A stretch of 64,000 bases of DNA from Arenibacter aquaticus (GCF_003957295.1 NZ_RQPJ01000002.1:806001-870000); one strand, 5' to 3'. Numbered from the stretch's first letter, positions 54,417 through 63,285 are shown. The notes: a model not told the origin generated them from the sequence alone. Numbers and translations: made by a program.

Positions 54417-55151
54417 ATGAAACAAACTATTCTATCACTCTTGTTAAGTATGTTGTTCTCAATGGCCTTCTCCCAAAAAAAAAAGAAGGTTGTTATCAAG
54501 GATACCCTTGTTGTGGAAGCAACATTGCTCTATGAGGAACATTTTGAAAACGGATTGGAGGATTGGCAAGAAGAGCAAATGCCGGGCGGCAAGGTTTCCA
54601 ATACGGATGGAAAATTGGAAATTACCGATGTGGCCGGCTGCACCATTTGGTTTAAAAAAGAATTGAAAGGCCCCATTATGATCCAATATGATGCCTATGT
54701 CATAGATGAAGGGGGACCCCAAGACCGGGTTTCCGATCTAAATTGTTTTTGGATGGCCAAAGACCCCGAAAACCCCGATGATCTTTTTGCCAATTCTGAA
54801 AATCGCGGAGGAAAATTCAGCAATTATGATAGCCTTAGATTGTATTATATGGGGGTAGGCGGACATGACAATAGCAAGACACGTTTTAGAAGGTATACGG
54901 GCAATGGAGAAAGGCCATTATTGGCTGAGCATGACCTTTCAGAACCCAAATACCTGATAAAGCCAAATAAGGTCACAAAGATCAAGATCATAGCCTATAA
55001 CGGAATTATTCAGTACTACCGCGATGGCCAATGCATTATTGATTTTTATGACCCCAATCCCTACAGCAGTGGTTATTTTGGTTTTAGAACGGTTAACAAC
55101 CATATGACCGTGGATAATTTTACGGTTTTTAGGTTAACGCCCGGGCAGTAG
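54417..55151 (+). CDS. exported DUF6250-like jelly-roll protein
   Basis: The 244-residue protein has a signal peptide (ending near MAFSQ), a short Lys-rich linker and a beta-rich domain starting LLYEEHFENGLEDWQEEQ. It continues with WFKKELKGPIMIQYDAYVID, DRVSDLNCFWMAKDPENP and ends YSSGYFGFRTVNNHMTVDNF. This is the concanavalin-like sandwich annotated as DUF6250. It could bind or cleave a glycan. The WMAKDPENP and GGHDNSKTRFRRY segments carry the polar residues most likely to touch ligand. It is the last gene of the second enzyme run, 110 bp after the GHL15-like gene, and faces the ABC cluster across a GC-rich intergenic element. Confidence 0.65.
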   Translation: MKQTILSLLLSMLFSMAFSQKKKKVVIKDTLVVEATLLYEEHFENGLEDWQEEQMPGGKVSNTDGKLEITDVAGCTIWFKKELKGPIMIQYDAYVIDEGGPQDRVSDLNCFWMAKDPENPDDLFANSENRGGKFSNYDSLRLYYMGVGGHDNSKTRFRRYTGNGERPLLAEHDLSEPKYLIKPNKVTKIKIIAYNGIIQYYRDGQCIIDFYDPNPYSSGYFGFRTVNNHMTVDNFTVFRLTPGQ

Positions 55152-55182
55152 CTATGGTCCCAGCAGCTATTTTATATGGGCA

Positions 55183-55282
55183 CCCATTGCGTTAGTGACC
55201 GCGGCGGCATCCCCGCAGCAAAGCAAGGGATATAGCCAAGGGCCCGACCGACGCAGGAGGGAACGCCCAAAAACAATGGGCG
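55183..55282. repeat. GC-rich structured intergenic element
   Basis: This 100-bp stretch is much richer in G and C than its surroundings. It is bounded by an inverted pair CCCATTG (55183-55189) and CAATGGG (55274-55280) and contains a nested hairpin CGCCCA (55264-55269) / TGGGCG (55277-55282). It lies between convergent genes, where dispersed palindromic repeats often sit, and may also terminate transcription. Only one copy is present in the window. Confidence 0.45.
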
Positions 55283-55341
55283 AAACCCTTTAAACTATTC
55301 AGCACATACTTTTATAAAACTACCTGCCCAGAAATAAATCC

Positions 55342-56418
55342 CTATCCCCTGGATCGTATTTCCCGCTTCATAAAAACTACATAGGAAAGCAGGAAACAAA
55401 GTAGTGTAAGGGACAATAAACCGGTAAACTGTGGCCAGACCAACATAATGCTCTGTCCCAAAGGCAGGGAACTGGGTATGGCTCCCTGCAGCTGCTCCAT
55501 GCTAAGTGGCCCCAAACTACGTATGGAAGGTACCAAAATAGCGGAGGTAATCCCATCGAACAGCTCATTGGGCATGAACTGCCCCAGATAGAACTTTAAT
55601 TTTTCATAGAAGTAAATGGCTCTGGGGGAGGCAAACTGTGAGGGTTCATAGGCCTTTATGATCATGCTGGCTATTAAAGGATAAAAAATGGTACAAAACA
55701 ACCATGCCGCTATCCCCAACAAAGCGGAAGTGGCTGATTGTTTAAAACGGACCGAAAACAAAATAGCAAGGTTCAACCAAAAGGAAACATAGACAATACT
55801 AAGTACCGTATACACCATAATCCGCATAAACTCTTCGGCCGTGGGCGGTATTCCTATTGCTATGAGCCCCGATCCCAATACCAGAAAACTCAATGTAAAA
55901 AACATAACACTGATCACGATTATGCCGGCCAAGAATTTAGCATTAAGAATACTATCCCTGGGGATGGGTTGGGCCATAATCCTACTCAGGGTTCCCCTTT
56001 GCTGTTCAGAACTAATGGCATCGAACCCCAAACTTATTCCAAACAAGGGGCCCAGGAACCCCACAAAACCAAAAAAAGGCGGCAAGGTACCATTGGATTT
56101 TGTAAATAAGTTCAGGAAAAAAAAGTTATTTCCTGAACCATCTGCCGTAATGGCCTTCATGCCATCTGCCAAAGTAGCAAATAATGTTCCTAAACAGGCC
56201 AATGAAATAAGGACAAATAGAATTATAAAACGCCAGTTCCTAAAATGGTCGGAAATTTCCTTTTGTACCATGGCCTTGAAAGGAGCCCATGGAAATTTTT
56301 CCTTGTTGGTTGCTGTATTGTCATCCCGGAACACCAAGGAGCGCAGCTGGGCAATCCCAGTGCGAAATTGTAATTCGTTCACTTTTGATATACTTGTTCT
56401 TAAGACTTTATTTTTCAT
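55342..56418 (-). CDS. ABC-2-type permease
   Basis: I start at the ATG 56418 (MKNKVLRTSISK), which overlaps the ATPase stop by 11 bp; an upstream in-frame ATG would overlap it much further. The protein of about 358 residues has six hydrophobic segments (for example FIILFVLISLACLGTLFATL and FFGFVGFLGPLFGISLGFDA) and the ABC-2 membrane signature SSEQQRGTLSRIMAQPIPRD. It should pair with the ATPase encoded just upstream to form an exporter. NosY-type permeases have the same layout. It is the last gene of the ABC cluster and converges with the PUL. Cargo unknown. Confidence 0.85.
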   Translation of the reverse strand: MKNKVLRTSISKVNELQFRTGIAQLRSLVFRDDNTATNKEKFPWAPFKAMVQKEISDHFRNWRFIILFVLISLACLGTLFATLADGMKAITADGSGNNFFFLNLFTKSNGTLPPFFGFVGFLGPLFGISLGFDAISSEQQRGTLSRIMAQPIPRDSILNAKFLAGIIVISVMFFTLSFLVLGSGLIAIGIPPTAEEFMRIMVYTVLSIVYVSFWLNLAILFSVRFKQSATSALLGIAAWLFCTIFYPLIASMIIKAYEPSQFASPRAIYFYEKLKFYLGQFMPNELFDGITSAILVPSIRSLGPLSMEQLQGAIPSSLPLGQSIMLVWPQFTGLLSLTLLCFLLSYVVFMKREIRSRG

Positions 56419-57388
56419 GTGCTTGACCTTCTTGAAAATATTGATAATAAATATCATCCAAGCCATATTCCTTTTTACTTAGGAAATTAAGCCCGTATCC
56501 CGATTGTACTACTAGTCGGGACAGTTCAACCGTTACGTCCTTTTGGGATTCTATAACAAATTGATTATTGTTCAACTCCACTTGGGCCACCCCTTTTATC
56601 TGCTTTATTTTTTGGACCAGCTCCTTTATGGACAGTAGCGGTTCTGCCGCATCTTGTACTGCTGTGGATATAGCCCCTTCCAGGGTAAAGGTATTTTTGG
56701 AAAATAGTTGCTCTGCCAAACTACTGATTTTACCTTCTGCCAGCATTTTACCTTTAACAAATATCCCTACCCGATCACATACCTGTTGAATCTGGTGCAA
56801 ATGATGGGAAGAGAACAAAACGGTCATGCCTTTTTTTCTACTTAGGCGAACAATGAGTTGAAGAAACTTTTTTACCCCTTCAGGATCAAGTCCCAGGGTA
56901 GGTTCGTCCAAAATAATTACCTCGGGGTTTTTAATGAGCACATCAGCCAGGCCAAGGCGTTGTCTCATTCCTCGGGAATAAGTGGCTACCTTATTATCCT
57001 TGACATCTTCCAGGCCCACCTCTTGCAATATCTCCAAGGCCCTCTCCTTGGCCTCTTCTTCTGGGATGTTGTTTAAACGGGCCACGTACATAAGATTCTG
57101 TAATCCGGAATAATCGTTGTAAAAACCAACATCTTCCGGTAGATATCCTACTTTTCTTTTCACCTCCAAGGGGTAGCGGCCGCTGTCTATTCCACACACC
57201 TTTACACATCCTGCATCCACTTCTGTGAGCCCCAGGAGCATAAGTATTGTGGTAGATTTCCCTGCACCGTTTGGCCCCAGAAGGCCAAAAATTTCGCCTT
57301 TATCTATGGACAGGTCCAAGTTGTTTACCGCTATATGCTCTCCATACCTTTTGGTAAGTCCCGTAATATCTATACTCTTTACCGCCAT
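56408..57388 (-). CDS. ABC transporter ATP-binding protein
   Basis: The 326-residue ATPase has Walker A GPNGAGKST (about 36-44), the Q-loop region KRKVGYLPEDVGFY, signature YSRGMRQRLGLADVL, Walker B VIILDEPTLGLDPEG and the H-loop FSSHHLHQIQ. It also carries a C-terminal accessory region of about 110 residues. Its start codon shares one base with the stop codon of the NEW3-domain gene (TAATG arrangement), so translation is probably coupled. It should drive the permease encoded immediately downstream. A second, distinct ATPase is present in the same cluster. Confidence 0.92.
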   Translation of the reverse strand: MAVKSIDITGLTKRYGEHIAVNNLDLSIDKGEIFGLLGPNGAGKSTTILMLLGLTEVDAGCVKVCGIDSGRYPLEVKRKVGYLPEDVGFYNDYSGLQNLMYVARLNNIPEEEAKERALEILQEVGLEDVKDNKVATYSRGMRQRLGLADVLIKNPEVIILDEPTLGLDPEGVKKFLQLIVRLSRKKGMTVLFSSHHLHQIQQVCDRVGIFVKGKMLAEGKISSLAEQLFSKNTFTLEGAISTAVQDAAEPLLSIKELVQKIKQIKGVAQVELNNNQFVIESQKDVTVELSRLVVQSGYGLNFLSKKEYGLDDIYYQYFQEGQAHEK

Positions 57389-58536
57389 TACCTTCTGCCG
57401 TATTTCTTAAACAGGTAGTAAATGGCCCCCAAGGTGCCCAGAATAATAAAGATTCCAAGCCACCCCCATAACAATGGGGTCTTTACCTGTACCCTTAAGG
57501 ATGCCGTTGATGAGGCTTCCGGGGTCTTGGCCGTAATTTTGGGTAGATAGTCGCCTGGAATGGCCTTATCGGCAGCCTTAATTGTAGCCTTTACCTTTGT
57601 AGCTCCACCGGCCTTGATCATGGGAATAGTGTCTGGTTCCATGGAAATTTCCCAATCCTTGGGTTTGGAATAGCTAAAGCCAATATTTCTCAATTCACTG
57701 GAACCTGTATTTCTTACCAATAGTTCCATGTGTTTTTCCTTTCCAGAAGTAATACTGGAGCTCAATAATCCCGTAGGAGTGGTAAGTTCCAGATCATAGG
57801 ACCCTTTTATGACCACCTCCAGTTCCAAATTGGCAGTGCTAAACTTATTACTGGCCTTTATGGGTATTTTATAGGAACCGGATTTAACTTGGGAGGAAGG
57901 CTTTACCTCTACTGTAATATTGGTAGTTTTCCCCGGCGCTATCTCCACTGCAGTGGCCTGTCTCCCATTGGGTTTAAAGGCCACATTCCAGCCCCGTGGC
58001 GGCGATGCCAACAAAGAGTAAAGTTGTTTTTCACCGGTGTGATTTTTTAGTTTAGTGGAAAAATTAAAATTGGATTTGGAGTGCCCTTCCATATTAATCT
58101 GATCCGAGCTGAACTCGGTCTTAAAAGTCCCTTCCTCCGACACGTTTACCACTATGGGCAGCACATCGTAATTCTTGGCAACCAACCTAATATTGTATTT
58201 GCCCTTATCTACCTTTAAGGGTACATTTAGGGTTAAGGAAACCGTTTTTTTCTCGCCGGGCAACACAGCGATCCGCTCTATGGAATAACCTCCGGCCTTT
58301 AAGGTGGCCTCCCAGTCTTCGGGAAGGCCAGACAGGCCAATTGCTACATCCTTTCTCTGATTCCCGTAGTTCTTGACCTCCACGCTATAATCAATGGATT
58401 CCCCCGGAGGTACAGAAATATGGGTATATGGGGTATATAGCATTATGCCATTTCCGGCCTTGGCCCCCTGGCTATAAAAGAATAAAAAGCTGCACAAAAA
58501 GAATAGGTTCTTTAAGTATGGTAGTTTAGATTTCAT
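57388..58536 (-). CDS. NEW3 (NPCBM-associated) domain membrane protein
   Basis: The 382-residue protein has a signal peptide (ending near GAKAG), three tandem NEW3-type Ig-like beta domains and a C-terminal transmembrane helix with a basic end (LWGWLGIFIILGTLGAIYYL, then KKYGRR). Each repeat shows a pattern like VSLTLNVPLKVDKGKYNIRL, ITVEVKPSSQVKSGSYKIPI and KVKATIKAADKAIPGDYLPK. The body is thus outside the cytoplasm, anchored by its C-terminus. Such proteins often sit with ABC-2 exporters and may act as periplasmic adaptors. The gene overlaps the following ATPase gene by one base. Confidence 0.83.
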   Translation of the reverse strand: MKSKLPYLKNLFFLCSFLFFYSQGAKAGNGIMLYTPYTHISVPPGESIDYSVEVKNYGNQRKDVAIGLSGLPEDWEATLKAGGYSIERIAVLPGEKKTVSLTLNVPLKVDKGKYNIRLVAKNYDVLPIVVNVSEEGTFKTEFSSDQINMEGHSKSNFNFSTKLKNHTGEKQLYSLLASPPRGWNVAFKPNGRQATAVEIAPGKTTNITVEVKPSSQVKSGSYKIPIKASNKFSTANLELEVVIKGSYDLELTTPTGLLSSSITSGKEKHMELLVRNTGSSELRNIGFSYSKPKDWEISMEPDTIPMIKAGGATKVKATIKAADKAIPGDYLPKITAKTPEASSTASLRVQVKTPLLWGWLGIFIILGTLGAIYYLFKKYGRR

Positions 58537-58600
58537 AAAAAATGGTTTATAATTTATAAAAGGTTAAAAGTTTAGACCAACCAATGGCCTGTATTCTATT

Positions 58601-59566
58601 TTATTCATCTTTATTAGATTGAAAATACTCCCTGTCCACAAACAAGCGTTTAAACAGTCCTACGGAATCGCTTTCCACAAAAACCTCTGGGTGTTGGGAA
58701 GAGTTCAGGACAAATTTGTTTTCCTCAGCCTTGGCATAGGCCCTCACTACCACCTCATCCATATCTTGCCCCCTAATAGTGAGGGTATAAAGGGGTTTAT
58801 CTTTTGGGCTAAAACCATCAACAAACTGGGAACTGTTCTGCCTAGCCAGCGAATTGAGATATTGTGACACTTTTGGCGCATCAGATTTGGTGCCGGCAAT
58901 GGACCAAAGAGAATCTACTTTCCTAAGTACAAAGGCCTCCCCATCTGCGGCATTAAATTCCAATTCCTTGAGCTTTTCCTTGTCTAGCTTGAGAAATTCC
59001 GAATTCCTCCAACTGTTGAACGGGCGATTAAACGTATTGGGCAGTCCGTTTTCCAAGGCAAAGGTTTCGGGCTCATCATTTAGCCGTAAATAGGTAGGCC
59101 CGGTTGCAGCTCCCCTACCATATGCTGGGCCTGCAACTTGGCCATAGGATGTTTTTCCAAAATACAACGCAGTTGTAGTTCTCCCGTCTTCCTCCTCAAT
59201 GAGCACTTTTCTCGCCAAGGAATCCCCAAGTTCATAATTGGGCCACTTATCCTTGGTTTTGGCCACCAGACGCTGGGCCTCAACATCCAACAATTGTCCC
59301 AATGCCGTTCGCAATTTGGATGGGTCTGCCTTGGACACGATCTGGCCCTGGGCCACCTCCCAATGGCCAGAAGACCTACTTAGTACAATGGGTTCTTCCT
59401 TTTCTTTGGCAGGAGGGTAGATGGTGATTTTCCCTATCTTGGAGGAATCCAATTTCACAATTTGGGGATCAAAGCTGGTACTGCTGTTCTTTTTAAAGTA
59501 ATTGGTAGACAGATATAGTACAACCAATAAGACCAGTACGGCCATCAAAATAGTATTCTTCTTCAT
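58601..59566 (-). CDS. DUF4340 domain protein
   Basis: The 321-residue protein has one N-terminal membrane helix (about 5-22) and a periplasmic beta-rich body matching DUF4340: KLDSSKIGKITIYPP, VLSRSSGHWEVAQ, then FNRPFNSWRNSEFLKLDKEK and LRKVDSLWSIAGTKSDAPKV. DUF4340 proteins regularly follow GldG-type (ABC_transp_aux) genes and are presumed to work with them in an export complex. It starts 21 bp after the GldG-like gene. No catalytic motif is visible. Confidence 0.85.
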   Translation of the reverse strand: MKKNTILMAVLVLLVVLYLSTNYFKKNSSTSFDPQIVKLDSSKIGKITIYPPAKEKEEPIVLSRSSGHWEVAQGQIVSKADPSKLRTALGQLLDVEAQRLVAKTKDKWPNYELGDSLARKVLIEEEDGRTTTALYFGKTSYGQVAGPAYGRGAATGPTYLRLNDEPETFALENGLPNTFNRPFNSWRNSEFLKLDKEKLKELEFNAADGEAFVLRKVDSLWSIAGTKSDAPKVSQYLNSLARQNSSQFVDGFSPKDKPLYTLTIRGQDMDEVVVRAYAKAEENKFVLNSSQHPEVFVESDSVGLFKRLFVDREYFQSNKDE

Positions 59567-59587
59567 GGTTTATTGTTTAGGGTGTTG

Positions 59588-61093
59588 CTATCCTTCGTAA
59601 TTTTCTTCCATCCTACGGCTACGCTTATTCTTATTTAATTGCATGCGTACCATACCGTATACCAACACCAAAACAATGGGCAATAAAAAATTGGCATATT
59701 TCAATGTGGTTTTGGTACCCTCTTCCAAATTGGCAATGGGTCTATAGTGTATTCCCTTGGTTCTAAGGTCTATTAAACCTGTATCATCGCTCAACCAATC
59801 AATGGCGTTTACCATAAGGTTTACATTGTCTCCCTGTACGGGTTGTTGCCCTCCACCGATTGGAAAATCCCCATCGGCCACCACAAAAATTCGGGAACGG
59901 TTGCCATTGTCATGCGTTTGCTCCAAAACACCGGCAATAACCTGATGTGGAGATGTAAAATCACTTTCTGTCCATTCTTTCTGAATATCAAAAAATTGTG
60001 GTGCAGGTTTACTGGCCGATGCCTCTGAGGAAAAAGCCAAGGGGGTAAAGGTGGTAAGTGAATCCTTGGCCGTAAACTTTAGTGAACTGGCAAATTGCAT
60101 CACAACGGCTTCCAGACCTTTAGTTGCCGGGTGGTCTGTAAACTTATTGATGATAGGTGCATAGGGAAAAGCCACATTGGACGTGAAATTAAAGAACCCT
60201 TGCCGCTGTTGTACGGCTATGGTGGCACATTGGGCATCGATAACAAAATCTTCACGGATTTCCAATCCCTTTTCGCCCAGCCATTTTTCTACGCCTGTAC
60301 CCAGAACACTACCGTAAGAGCTGTTAAGGTCACCGGTTACCCGGTTTAGGGCCACAAATAAATTGCCGCCCTTTTCCAAAAAAGCATCCAATTGTTCAAG
60401 GGTAGCATCCTTAATGGTATCGGTAGGACGCACTAGTGCCAAGGTCTTTATGCCTTGAGGAACGGCTAGGCTATCGTTCATCTGTATAGCTCTAAAATTG
60501 TACAATACATCCAGGGCCGATTTCACCTGTGATAACTCCGCAATGGAGGGTTGCCCGTTACCTTGCATAAGACCTACCTCCGGTTTATGGGAAACCGCTA
60601 TCTTTTTTATGGAGGAGGAAAGTAGGTATTCCAAGGGTGCGCCCGGCTGTACAATAGGGATAACCTCCTGGCGATCTTCGTGTTGCAGAACAGCCCCTAA
60701 AAAAGCCTTTTGCTGTTTCATCTGATCTTTCTCACGAACGTTGATCATCACAGGATTGATTCCTGCTTCCATGGCTTCCCGCTCCAGCTCCTCGCTTTCA
60801 TTGGGGTTGGTAAAGGTATAGACCAGGTTGTCATTGGAATGCCTGGCATATTCTATTAAATATTCTTCAAAATCGTTTTTGGTCTTTGCTATATGGGGTG
60901 GAAGGTTTTCGGAGAAATAGGCTTTTACCGTAATGGGATCTTCCAGGGATGCCATAATATTTTCGGTAGCACTGCTTAAAGTATACTGCTTATCCTCGGT
61001 AAGGTCCAGCCTAAAGAAGTATTGCTTCGATACCAAATTGGCAAATACCAAAATTCCGATAATCAAGAGAATGGTAATGTTCGTTTTTTTCAT
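59588..61093 (-). CDS. GldG-like ABC transporter auxiliary protein
   Basis: The 501-residue protein has an N-terminal helix (about 6-24), a large periplasmic domain of the ABC_transp_aux/GldG type (TEDKQYTLSSATENIMASLE, DPITVKAYFSENLPP, PEVGLMQGNGQPSIAELSQV, ALVRPTDTIKDATLEQLDAF) and a C-terminal helix (YANFLLPIVLVLVYGMVRMQ) with a basic tail. In gliding flavobacteria GldF and GldG form an ABC complex with GldA. Here the neighbours DUF4340 and NEW3 suggest the broader export-type cluster instead, so I do not use the gene name. It starts 15 bp after the GldF-like permease gene. Confidence 0.85.
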   Translation of the reverse strand: MKKTNITILLIIGILVFANLVSKQYFFRLDLTEDKQYTLSSATENIMASLEDPITVKAYFSENLPPHIAKTKNDFEEYLIEYARHSNDNLVYTFTNPNESEELEREAMEAGINPVMINVREKDQMKQQKAFLGAVLQHEDRQEVIPIVQPGAPLEYLLSSSIKKIAVSHKPEVGLMQGNGQPSIAELSQVKSALDVLYNFRAIQMNDSLAVPQGIKTLALVRPTDTIKDATLEQLDAFLEKGGNLFVALNRVTGDLNSSYGSVLGTGVEKWLGEKGLEIREDFVIDAQCATIAVQQRQGFFNFTSNVAFPYAPIINKFTDHPATKGLEAVVMQFASSLKFTAKDSLTTFTPLAFSSEASASKPAPQFFDIQKEWTESDFTSPHQVIAGVLEQTHDNGNRSRIFVVADGDFPIGGGQQPVQGDNVNLMVNAIDWLSDDTGLIDLRTKGIHYRPIANLEEGTKTTLKYANFLLPIVLVLVYGMVRMQLNKNKRSRRMEENYEG

Positions 61094-61108
61094 TGTCTTT
61101 ACAAGCGT

Positions 61109-61831
61109 TTAAGAAATATGTCTTTTGGATAGGGACCATTCCCCAAGGTATAGCCCCAATACCGTTATGGATAGGAAATAAACCAGGTCTTTGGAGTCAA
61201 TGACCCCTCTGGAAATGGACTCAAAATGGGATTGTAGGTCCAAGGTGTCAAAGAAGTACCCCATATTGCCGGTCAAGTTTTGGGCCAGGACCCCAAAAAT
61301 GATCTGGAAAAACAGCCCAATAAATAGGGCAGTCATAAATGCTACGATCTGGTTGGTAGTGATACTACTGGCAAAAATGCCTATGGCCGTATAGGCAATA
61401 CTTAATAAAAAGAGCCCTAAATATCCACAAAGGGTTCCGCCGTTGTCCAGATTTCCTATACTGGCAACGGTAAGCACATAGGGCAGGGTAGCCAGGAGGG
61501 CTATGCAAACCAAAAGTACAGACCCTAAAAACTTGCCCAAAATAAGTTGGCGGTCCGATACCGATTTGGTCAGCAGCAGCTCCAATGTACCGGTCTTGCG
61601 TTCTTCGGCCAACATCTTCATGGTAATGGCGGGTATAAAGAAGAAAAGGCTCCAAGAAGCAATATTAAAAAACACCCTAAGATTGGCTTGTCCCACCATA
61701 AATATATCGTTGCCGTACAGCCATGTAAAAAAGCCACTGAACCCCAAAAAAAGGCCTAAAATAATGTAGGCGATAAGCGAATCGAAAAAAGTTGCCAGTT
61801 CCCGTTTTGCAATCGTAAGAATTGTATACAT
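61109..61831 (-). CDS. GldF-like ABC-2 permease
   Basis: The 240-residue protein has six hydrophobic segments and matches the short ABC-2 permeases of the GldF type: MLAEERKTGTLELLLTKSVS in the cytoplasmic loop, FIPAITMKMLAEERK before it and VLGLYLGEWSLSKRHIS at the C-terminus. It starts 2 bp after the stop of the upstream ATPase gene, so the two are surely co-expressed. It should form the membrane part of a transporter with that ATPase and the GldG-like protein. Whether gliding or another export process depends on it is not visible. Confidence 0.87.
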   Translation of the reverse strand: MYTILTIAKRELATFFDSLIAYIILGLFLGFSGFFTWLYGNDIFMVGQANLRVFFNIASWSLFFFIPAITMKMLAEERKTGTLELLLTKSVSDRQLILGKFLGSVLLVCIALLATLPYVLTVASIGNLDNGGTLCGYLGLFLLSIAYTAIGIFASSITTNQIVAFMTALFIGLFFQIIFGVLAQNLTGNMGYFFDTLDLQSHFESISRGVIDSKDLVYFLSITVLGLYLGEWSLSKRHIS

Positions 61832-61833
61832 AT

Positions 61834-62763
61834 CTAATTTAGCGTTAAGTTTCTAAAAATGTCCTCTAGTTTGGTCTCTAAGGGGGTAAGCTGTGTAAGC
61901 ACCCATTTTTTCTCTACACAGAGGTCAAAGATTTTCCGCCTAGAGGAGGTATCGGCCATGCTCTGTACTTCAAAGAGGTTTTCTTCCTGGCCTATAATCG
62001 CTGCCGTAGCTACCGTATCCAGGGCATTCAAGGATTCCAAAATGTTCCCTGTATCCCCATCCTCTATTTGCAACTTTAGCACTTCATTGCCCTGGGCCTG
62101 TTTCCTAAGGGTTTCCGGGGTTCCGTCTGCTACAATATTGCCCCTATTGATGATAAGTATCCGGTCACAGGTTGCCTCTACCTCCGGAAGGATATGGGTA
62201 CTTAGGATCACTGTCTTTTCCTTTCCCAGGTCCCGAATAAGCTTTCTAATTTCTATGATCTGATTGGGGTCCAGGCCTGTGGTAGGCTCGTCCAAAACTA
62301 ATATTTCCGGATCGTGGATCATGGCTTGGGCCAATCCTACCCGCTGTCGGTATCCTTTGGACAGTTCGCCTATTTTTTTGTGCTTTTCCCTATCCAGCCC
62401 ACAAACCCCGATCATTTCCCTGATCCTGCTGTTGATCTTGGCCTTCTCTACTCCCTGGAGGGAAGCACAAAACTCCAGATAGTCCATTATGGGCATATCC
62501 AAATACAGTGGGTTATTCTCGGGCAGGTAACCAATATGCTGCTTAAAGTCACCGTTGGTATCCGTTACACTTTTGCCACCAATCCTGATATCGCCTTTTT
62601 CTATACCTATAAAACCGGTAATCATTTTCATGGTAGTGGATTTCCCCGCCCCATTGGGCCCTAAAAATCCTAGTACCTCCCCGGTCTTCACATCAAAACT
62701 GATGTTGTTTACCGCCGTTTGAGGACCATAGGTCTTGGTCAGTTTTTCAATTTGTACATCCAT
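61834..62763 (-). CDS. ABC transporter ATP-binding protein (partner of the GldF-like permease)
   Basis: I start at ATG 62763 (MDVQIEKLTKTYG), the usual ATPase N-terminus; the longer frame adds 29 residues without homology features. The 309-residue ATPase has Walker A GPNGAGKSTT, signature LSKGYRQRVGLAQAM, Walker B ILVLDEPTTGLDPNQ and the H-loop LSTHILPEVE. A C-terminal domain of about 90 residues follows, of the type found in ATPases next to GldF/GldG-like genes. Its stop is 2 bp from the permease start. It resembles GldA and NatA-type ATPases; cargo unknown. Confidence 0.9.
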   Translation of the reverse strand: MDVQIEKLTKTYGPQTAVNNISFDVKTGEVLGFLGPNGAGKSTTMKMITGFIGIEKGDIRIGGKSVTDTNGDFKQHIGYLPENNPLYLDMPIMDYLEFCASLQGVEKAKINSRIREMIGVCGLDREKHKKIGELSKGYRQRVGLAQAMIHDPEILVLDEPTTGLDPNQIIEIRKLIRDLGKEKTVILSTHILPEVEATCDRILIINRGNIVADGTPETLRKQAQGNEVLKLQIEDGDTGNILESLNALDTVATAAIIGQEENLFEVQSMADTSSRRKIFDLCVEKKWVLTQLTPLETKLEDIFRNLTLN

Positions 62764-62856
62764 ATACGATACATCACTATTTAGGTTGATTAAACAATAA
62801 ATTAAAGGGCAATGCTGCCATGGGACTCCTAAAGCAACAAGCCTTGACAAAGGTTG

Positions 62857-63285
62857 TTAAGACGGATATGATGTGGCTACCCCATGGTACTTTGCAGCAG
62901 ATTCCGCGTACTTTAAAGTAGCCCCCGTTGTATAGCTCTCTACAAGGTGAATTTTTAGGGATCCATTTAAAAAACGAGCGGACTTTATATGCCGGTACTG
63001 TTTGTGCGGAAGCCTAATTTGAAAATCTATATCCTTTGTTGGGCCATCCAATACCTTGCTACCGTTGGCATAGCCAAACAGCGCTGGGGGTTGTTTAATT
63101 TTTAGGTTTAGCTGTCCGTCACGCACCCTTAGGGTGTGGTTGTTCTTTTTTAGAAAATTGGCGGATAGAAGTATATGAACCCCGGACTGGTCCAAATTCA
63201 TTTGAAATTTTTTAAATCTAAGCGGGGGAAGGGATTGTAGTCTTTGTCGGTTGTTTTTTTTCTTGCTTGTCTTTAATGTTTCCAT
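62857..63285 (-). CDS. small protein, possibly distant Hsp20/alpha-crystallin-like
   Basis: The 142-residue frame has a basic N-terminus (SKKKNNRQR) and two beta-rich blocks, HTLRVRDGQLNLKIKQPP and FQIRLPHKQYRHIKSARFLN with GSLKIHLVE. The order of a DGxLxLxI-like strand and a later LP...ARFLNGSLKIHL strand recalls small heat shock proteins, but the match is weak and I could not confirm it. No signal peptide or membrane helix is present. It lies 93 bp upstream of the ABC ATPase gene on the same strand and may be the first gene of that unit, or independent. Confidence 0.5.
   Translation of the reverse strand: METLKTSKKKNNRQRLQSLPPLRFKKFQMNLDQSGVHILLSANFLKKNNHTLRVRDGQLNLKIKQPPALFGYANGSKVLDGPTKDIDFQIRLPHKQYRHIKSARFLNGSLKIHLVESYTTGATLKYAESAAKYHGVATSYPS

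Noticed and set aside
59588-62763. Naming the ABC genes gldA, gldF and gldG
   Set aside because: The fold-level match is clear, but the neighbours DUF4340, NEW3 and a second ATPase fit the wider export-type cluster, so gene symbols would overstate the evidence.
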